DNA of 12,578 nt from contig JAABTB010000032.1 in NCBI GenBank assembly GCA_011390085.1, positions 1 to 12,578 of the forward strand, in the 5' to 3' direction. Within the stretch, counting starts at the first letter, position 1. Every line of letters starts with the position of its first letter. This stretch comes from Desulfobacula sp. (lineage in GTDB: Bacteria > Desulfobacterota > Desulfobacteria > Desulfobacterales > Desulfobacteraceae). Of this stretch, positions 8,867 through 12,578 are shown in pieces. The notes under the pieces are model-generated. The model was given only the letters and a program-made list of their open reading frames with translations. It was not told the origin of the DNA and ran no database searches. Position numbers and translations under genes: made by a program.

Positions 8867-10242
8867 TTCACCGCTCCTGTAGCCAGGTCAATGGTCAGGT
8901 TATTGTCCCGGGGCGGAAGATCCGTCCACCAGCCGTTGATCAGATCCTTCTGCATCCAGGTGATGAACCTGAGCCATATCCCGAAGCCTTCCGGGTTGAT
9001 GACGGGGTCCGGTTTTTTTTCATCCCCGCGAAGATGGGCGCAATAGGCCTGGGCCACCTGGCCGGTGATCAGGGGTTGCTGTTTTTTGGACACCCAATAT
9101 TTATCGAGCCTGGCATTGGCCATGGTAACGGTTCCGTTAAAGACAAAGTCCCGGGCGTATCCGGCAAATTTGTCCTTCATGGACGGAATGGCGTCAATGA
9201 AAACACTTTTGATGACTGCCCGGTGTCCGTTCCTTATCTCCACCACCCGGTAGGGGCAGGGAGCCGTTGCCAGGGAGCCGGTTTCAATGTCAAAGATGAA
9301 ATCGCCTGAATCCTTGAATTCTTTTTTGGTCACATCCTGGGCATGGTAATGGCCTGTAAACACCAGGCGAACCGCGTAGGCAGCCAGGAGATTTGAGACG
9401 GTTTCCGCATCATCGACAATATATTGCCCGTAAAATTTTGCATTGGCCGGATAATGTTCCATGATCCCGTGGTGCATGAAGGCCAGGACGGCTTTATTCT
9501 CTTTTTTGGCCAGGATGAGCTGGGATTCGATCCAGGCCAGGGTTGAGGCGGAAAAGGCCCCGCCGATGAGGGGATGGTCCAGGGGCTTGTTCTCCTTCCA
9601 TTTGCAGGAATCGAGAGCCAGAAGCCACAGGCCCTTTTCAGGTTCCAGGACATAGCTCAAAGAATCCTTATCCCGGGCAAGGGTTTCATTATAGCCGAAT
9701 TCATGGTACAGGACTTCAAAATCCTTGTCATTGATGGAAGAAACCGGCTTTGTGTCATCCCCTGCATATTGAACGGCGGCGCCGTTGTTGATATCGTGGT
9801 TTCCCGGTACCACATAAACCTTGAGCCCTGAGTATTCAAGGTTTTTCAAGGTTTTGACCACGCCTTCGTGGTTGATCCGTTCACCGTCTTTGGTGAGATC
9901 TCCGGGAACAAGCACAAACCTTACCTTTTCCTTTGAAATCTTTTCCATAGCCGCTGCAATTATTTCTTCACTCTGAGACAGGAGTTTCCGGTCGCCGTCC
10001 AGGTATTCTTGAAAGGCTTTACCGCCGGTGCCAAGACTTTTATCATAAAAATGAAGGTCTGAAACAACGGCAAAACGCGTGTCAGGATAGTCCGGCCGGA
10101 TCGACAAAAGGGCCTGAACCTCTTTGTCCGTCTGGTATAGAAAGGTTTGGGGAGTGCTGCTCTTGGGGGTGTTGCAAGAAAAAAGGGATACGGCGCACAA
10201 AAACAAAAGGCAGAGAAAAGAGAAATTTCTGGATCCTATCAT
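8863..10242 (-). CDS. Lipoprotein calcineurin-like metallophosphoesterase
   Basis: This 459-residue predicted lipoprotein has a hydrophobic leader and the lipobox LFSC with Cys23. The calcineurin-like core carries all dinuclear-metal motifs in order: VVSDLHF (Asp62, His64), PGDLTKDGE (Asp115), PGNHD (Asn148, His149), MHHG (about 256-259) and GHYHAQD (His298, His300). The family hydrolyses phosphomonoesters or phosphodiesters, including cyclic nucleotides and nucleotide sugars. The actual substrate is unknown. About 125 residues follow the core, ending without a recognised domain. The start ATG has CGGAG with 7-base spacing. Its TGA overlaps the TTG of the following lipoprotein gene, so the pair is translationally coupled. 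Upstream lies the zinc-ribbon gene and a stem-loop. The extracytoplasmic location of both enzymes argues for envelope or scavenging chemistry rather than signalling inside the cell. Confidence 0.92.
   Translation of the reverse strand: MIGSRNFSFLCLLFLCAVSLFSCNTPKSSTPQTFLYQTDKEVQALLSIRPDYPDTRFAVVSDLHFYDKSLGTGGKAFQEYLDGDRKLLSQSEEIIAAAMEKISKEKVRFVLVPGDLTKDGERINHEGVVKTLKNLEYSGLKVYVVPGNHDINNGAAVQYAGDDTKPVSSINDKDFEVLYHEFGYNETLARDKDSLSYVLEPEKGLWLLALDSCKWKENKPLDHPLIGGAFSASTLAWIESQLILAKKENKAVLAFMHHGIMEHYPANAKFYGQYIVDDAETVSNLLAAYAVRLVFTGHYHAQDVTKKEFKDSGDFIFDIETGSLATAPCPYRVVEIRNGHRAVIKSVFIDAIPSMKDKFAGYARDFVFNGTVTMANARLDKYWVSKKQQPLITGQVAQAYCAHLRGDEKKPDPVINPEGFGIWLRFITWMQKDLINGWWTDLPPRDNNLTIDLATGAVN
8864..8878 (-). 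promoter_or_regulatory. Shine-Dalgarno and TTG start at a coupled gene junction
   Basis: AGGAG (8874-8878) lies 7 bases before a TTG start (8864-8866) that shares TTGA with the stop of the upstream gene (8863-8865). The site sits within the last codons of the upstream gene. It decides the start of the MBL-fold lipoprotein, whose signal peptide is encoded immediately after it. Confidence 0.75.
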
Positions 10243-10275
10243 GGGTGGTCTCCGGGAAGATGGAAGTCTGAAAGG

Positions 10276-10322
10276 CCCTGCCCTGGTTTCGATTCCTCAG
10301 CCTTAAAAAACCAGGGACAGGG
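10276..10322 (-). terminator. Bulged 14-bp stem-loop between zinc-ribbon and phosphoesterase genes
   Basis: Arms CCCTGCCCTGGTTT (10276-10289) and AAACCAGGGACAGGG (10308-10322) pair over 14 bp with one bulged A at 10317, around an 18-base loop. On the minus strand it starts 12 bases after the zinc-ribbon stop. No run of T follows, so it is not a classic intrinsic terminator. It may be a weak terminator, an mRNA-processing or stabilising hairpin that sets different expression of the first gene, or a control element for the downstream lipoproteins. Confidence 0.5.
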
Positions 10323-10334
10323 GTAAGCCTTTAT

Positions 10335-10520
10335 TTAATTTCCGGCTTCATAGGTACAGGATGTAAAATCGATTTCTTCTCCGCATTTGCTGCATTTATG
10401 GGTCTTATTAAACTCATCGGAAAAGATTTCCTTTTCCGCATTGCATTTCGGGCATTTGCAGGTAAAGGATTTTAAATTTTGAAACTGCTGAAAACCGGGG
10501 CAATGTTGCGGTGTTGTCAT
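10335..10520 (-). CDS. Small cysteine-rich zinc-ribbon protein
   Basis: This 61-residue protein has seven cysteines: Cys7, the cluster CKCPKC (Cys21, 23, 26), the pair CSKC (Cys43, 46) and Cys55. The Cys23/26 and Cys43/46 pairs, about 17 residues apart, fit a zinc ribbon or rubredoxin-like knuckle pair. Iron binding cannot be excluded. The middle is acidic (EKEIFSDEF). There is no signal peptide, so it is cytoplasmic. The ATG is preceded by a strong GAGGAGG. A near-consensus promoter lies 51-79 bases upstream, making this the first gene of the minus-strand unit. The next gene starts 92 bases downstream, beyond a stem-loop. Similar short proteins occur in anaerobic Desulfobacterota, to my recollection, without a known role. 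Electron carrier, zinc chaperone or regulator are all possible. Confidence 0.85.
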   Translation of the reverse strand: MTTPQHCPGFQQFQNLKSFTCKCPKCNAEKEIFSDEFNKTHKCSKCGEEIDFTSCTYEAGN

Positions 10521-10570
10521 GATATCCTCCTCTTTTTTAAGGTTGGTGTTGAAATCCGGGGACTGCTAAA

Positions 10571-10599
10571 ATTAAAGGGTAATTCATCCCCATTGTCAA
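10571..10599 (-). promoter_or_regulatory. Near-consensus sigma-70 promoter of the zinc-ribbon/lipoprotein unit
   Basis: On the minus strand TTGACA (10594-10599) and TTTAAT (10571-10576) are separated by exactly 17 bases, a perfect -35 and a 5/6 -10. The -35 lies in the small palindrome CATTG-A-CAATG. The expected transcript would start around 10563-10565 and give a leader of roughly 45 bases before the zinc-ribbon ATG. It sits just downstream of the acuI-like stop (10616). Confidence 0.7.
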
Positions 10600-10615
10600 T
10601 GATAAAACAAAATAC

Positions 10616-11608
10616 TTAATTCAAATTCACCAGGGTCCTGCCTTTTAATTCCCCCTTCAGGATCAATTCGATTTTCTCGTTCAAGCCGTACAGATCGGTT
10701 TCATCATAAATAGTGTCCAGAAGATCAAATTTCCATTCCCGGGCGAGCTTTTTCCAGATCAGGGTCCGAAGGTCCATGGGATAATGCTGGGAATCAATGC
10801 CCAGAAGGGAAACCCCCCTCAGGATGAAAGGAAACACATTGAGGGGAAGATCCGGGGAGGCCACATTGCCGCAGCAGGTCACGATGCCGTCCTGTTTGAC
10901 CGACTTGACCGCCGTGGCCAGGATGTCTCCGCCCACGGTATCAATGGCCCCGGCAAAGCGCGGTTTTAAGATGGGAGAAGCCGTATCGGCGAGAAAATCC
11001 TGCCGGGGCAGAACACGTTTTGCCCCCAGGCGGGCTAAAAATCCGGTGTCGGGTTTTCCAGACAGGGCAATGACGGAATAACCCAGCCGGGAAAGAATGG
11101 CCACGGCCATGCTTCCCACCCCGCCGGTGGCGCCGGTGACCAGGATATCCCCGTGCCCGGGCGTGAGGGTCTGCGTCAATTTAAAAACAGACATACCGGC
11201 CGTGAACCCGGCGGTTCCGAAAATCATGCTTTCCTTTTCATCCAGGCCCCGGGGCATTTTCACCACCCAGTCCGCCGGAACCCGGATATACTGCCCAAAT
11301 CCGCCCTTGGTATTCATGCCCAGGTCATAGCTCGTCACAATGACCTTTTCCCCCTTTTGTACGGATGGGGCCCGGCTTTCTTCCACAATCCCGGCCGCAT
11401 CAATACCCGGCGTGTGCGGATAAGTCCTTGTGACGCCCCGGTTGCCCGTGGCGGACAGGGCATCCTTATAATTCAGGGAAGAATACAGGACCCGGATCAG
11501 GACATCGTTATCCGGCAGGTCATGGACCTGCAATTCCCGGATCTGTCTTTTGAATATATTTTTTTCAATTTCTTCAACCACCATGGCCTTGTAAGTGATA
11601 GGATCCAT
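10616..11608 (-). CDS. acuI: AcuI/YhdH-family acryloyl-CoA reductase (NADPH, MDR superfamily)
   Basis: The product is a medium-chain dehydrogenase/reductase of the YhdH/AcuI type, which reduces acryloyl-CoA to propionyl-CoA with NADPH. It is known from DMSP and 3-hydroxypropionate metabolism and from acrylate detoxification. Family marks, numbered from an ATG at 11617, are YSSLNYKDALSATG (45-58), PHTPGIDAAGIV (67-78), GTAGFTAGMSV (134-144), the nucleotide-binding GATGGVGSMAVAIL (162-175), DTVGG (226-230) and PFILRGVSLLGIDS (263-276). No structural zinc-lobe cysteines are seen, as expected for this subfamily. I place the start at 11608: AAGGA lies 8 bases upstream of it, whereas the ATG at 11617 directly abuts that motif. 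The longer form would add MTT. The gene is divergent from an MFS transporter. Family is sure; physiological substrate is inferred. Confidence 0.92.
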   Translation of the reverse strand: MDPITYKAMVVEEIEKNIFKRQIRELQVHDLPDNDVLIRVLYSSLNYKDALSATGNRGVTRTYPHTPGIDAAGIVEESRAPSVQKGEKVIVTSYDLGMNTKGGFGQYIRVPADWVVKMPRGLDEKESMIFGTAGFTAGMSVFKLTQTLTPGHGDILVTGATGGVGSMAVAILSRLGYSVIALSGKPDTGFLARLGAKRVLPRQDFLADTASPILKPRFAGAIDTVGGDILATAVKSVKQDGIVTCCGNVASPDLPLNVFPFILRGVSLLGIDSQHYPMDLRTLIWKKLAREWKFDLLDTIYDETDLYGLNEKIELILKGELKGRTLVNLN

Positions 11609-11617
11609 TGTCGTCAT

Positions 11618-11728
11618 CCTTTTATGATCGGGTTTAACGTATGGCTTTTTCTTATTCTAAGTCCGAATCCGGGGAAACGCCATACAAATTCTTTTACTTT
11701 AACGGGTAAATCTGATAAAAGAGCTCAA
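11618..11728. promoter_or_regulatory. Divergent intergenic region with a 7-bp inverted repeat
   Basis: This region separates the reductase and the MFS gene and must drive both. GTATGGC (11639-11645) and GCCATAC (11679-11685) form a perfect inverted repeat 33 bases apart, centred in the region. TAGAAT on the minus strand (11654-11659) is a possible -10 for the reductase but lacks a good -35. TTTAACG occurs twice (11633, 11698). A shared operator is possible. Confidence 0.35.
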
Positions 11729-12578
11729 ATGAAAACTGAACCATTCCAGACCGGCAGGGTAATGCTGGTTGCTTTTTCCCATTTTGTCCATGATGTGTAC
11801 ACCAGCTTTCTTTCACCCCTTCTGCCCCTGATCATTGAAAAGCTTTCCCTTACCCTGGGCCAGGCCGGGCTTTTGTCCACGGTGATGCAGGTCCCGGCCC
11901 TGCTCAATCCGGTCATCGGCCTCTTTGCCGACAACCGGGGGCTGGCCCGGTGGCTGGTCATCCTGGCGCCCACGCTGACGGCGGTTTCCATGAGCCTGAT
12001 CCTAAACGCCCATACCTATTTTCTTCTCCTGGTCCTGGTGTTTCTGGCCGGTATCAGTGTGGCGCTTTTTCATGTGCCGTCGCCGGTCCTGGTGGCCGGA
12101 TATTCGGGCCGGAAAAAAGGCCGGGGCATGAGCCTGTATATGACCGGCGGGGAAGCCGCCAGGATGGTGGGCCCCATGTTTGCCGTGGCAGCCGTTTCTT
12201 TTCTGGGGCAGGACCGGTTTTATCTGGTCATGGGCATTGCCGTTCTCATCTCGGTCCTGCTGTATTTTGCCCTGGAAAAAGAAACCGAAAAAACCGACAT
12301 GAAACGAAAAGGCTCCATCAAATCTGCCTATGATGAAATCAAACATGTGCTGGTGCCCATCACCGGGGTCCTGGCGGCCCGGTCCTTTATGCACGCCGTC
12401 ATGGGTACCTTTCTAACGGTTTTTGTGGAAAGGCAAACCGGGAGCCTCTGGTACGCCGGTGCGGCCCTGGCCCTATATGAAGCCTTCGGCGTGGCCGGGA
12501 TCCTGTGCGCCGGGACCCTCAGCGACCGGATCGGAAGGCAGCGGGTTCTGTTCTGGGTATTGATGGTGGCACCCATAG
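11729..12578 (+). CDS. MFS transporter, Fsr (fosmidomycin resistance)-like, 3' truncated by window edge
   Basis: The ATG at 11729 opens a frame that stays open to the window end, giving 283 residues of a major facilitator of usually about 400. Hydrophobic helices occur near 10-35, 45-68, 75-95, 97-122, 145-162, 165-183, 205-232 and 240-262. The early SHFVHDVYTSFLSPLLPL and the LFHVPSPVLVAGYSGRKKGRGMS segment resemble the Fsr-type family (fosmidomycin resistance and related exporters). The helix 2-3 loop has a degenerate motif A (GLFADNRG), while the second-half copy is well kept (GTLSDRIGRQRV, 262-273). A charged cytoplasmic loop (about 183-205) joins the two halves. The ribosome site is modest (AGAG, 6 bases upstream). 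It is divergent from the acryloyl-CoA reductase. Substrate is unknown; a drug or small organic anion exporter is plausible. Confidence 0.88.
   Translation, partial: MKTEPFQTGRVMLVAFSHFVHDVYTSFLSPLLPLIIEKLSLTLGQAGLLSTVMQVPALLNPVIGLFADNRGLARWLVILAPTLTAVSMSLILNAHTYFLLLVLVFLAGISVALFHVPSPVLVAGYSGRKKGRGMSLYMTGGEAARMVGPMFAVAAVSFLGQDRFYLVMGIAVLISVLLYFALEKETEKTDMKRKGSIKSAYDEIKHVLVPITGVLAARSFMHAVMGTFLTVFVERQTGSLWYAGAALALYEAFGVAGILCAGTLSDRIGRQRVLFWVLMVAPI

Noticed and set aside
11633..11704. Direct repeat TTTAACG in the divergent region
   Set aside because: Seven AT-rich bases repeated once in about 110 is easily expected by chance.
11725..12394. Minus-strand frames at the right edge
   Set aside because: The plus frame from 11729 is a clear MFS protein; its lack of a stop in the window only means truncation.

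Overview
The window is a dense, mid-GC bacterial chromosomal segment with eight confident genes on both strands. Its content suggests an anaerobic Desulfobacterota member such as a Desulfobacteraceae-type sulfate reducer: an FmdE-family protein, a very large soluble hybrid histidine kinase, a small CKCPKC zinc-ribbon protein and an RND pump with long periplasmic loops. This assignment is inference from gene content, because there is no rRNA or marker gene. I see no tRNA, rRNA, insertion sequence, CRISPR array, prophage or attachment site, and no gene-free stretch reaches 300 bases.

Left part (1-2504): the C-terminal half of an RND efflux permease runs off the left edge. It converges on a secreted FKBP-type peptidyl-prolyl isomerase, and the two reading frames overlap tail to tail by 38 bases.

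Centre (2505-7083): a 229-base AT-rich divergent region separates the isomerase from a 1449-residue cytoplasmic hybrid kinase. The kinase reads: unassigned N-terminal region of about 300 residues (possibly a duplicated domain), PAS, coiled coil, GAF, PAS, HisKA, HATPase, REC, REC, HPt. All phosphorelay residues are present in one chain. No partner response regulator lies in the window.

Right-centre (7039-10520, minus strand): a probable operon begins at a near-consensus sigma-70 promoter (10571-10599). It encodes in order a seven-cysteine zinc-ribbon protein, a metallophosphoesterase lipoprotein, an NAPE-PLD-like metallo-beta-lactamase-fold lipoprotein, an FmdE-family protein with a C-terminal zinc ribbon, and possibly a 52-residue small protein. 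The two lipoprotein genes share a 4-base TTGA stop/start overlap. A bulged 14-bp stem-loop lies between the zinc-ribbon gene and the lipoprotein genes and could split or tune the operon. Every confident member is a predicted metalloprotein, which makes this the most interesting cluster here.

Right edge (10616-12578): an AcuI/YhdH-type acryloyl-CoA reductase (minus) and a truncated MFS transporter (plus) diverge from a region of about 120 bases carrying a 7-bp inverted repeat. Overall the window looks like ordinary host chromosome. I did not find a clearly new defence or mobile system; the novel leads are the kinase sensor region and the metalloprotein/lipoprotein operon.
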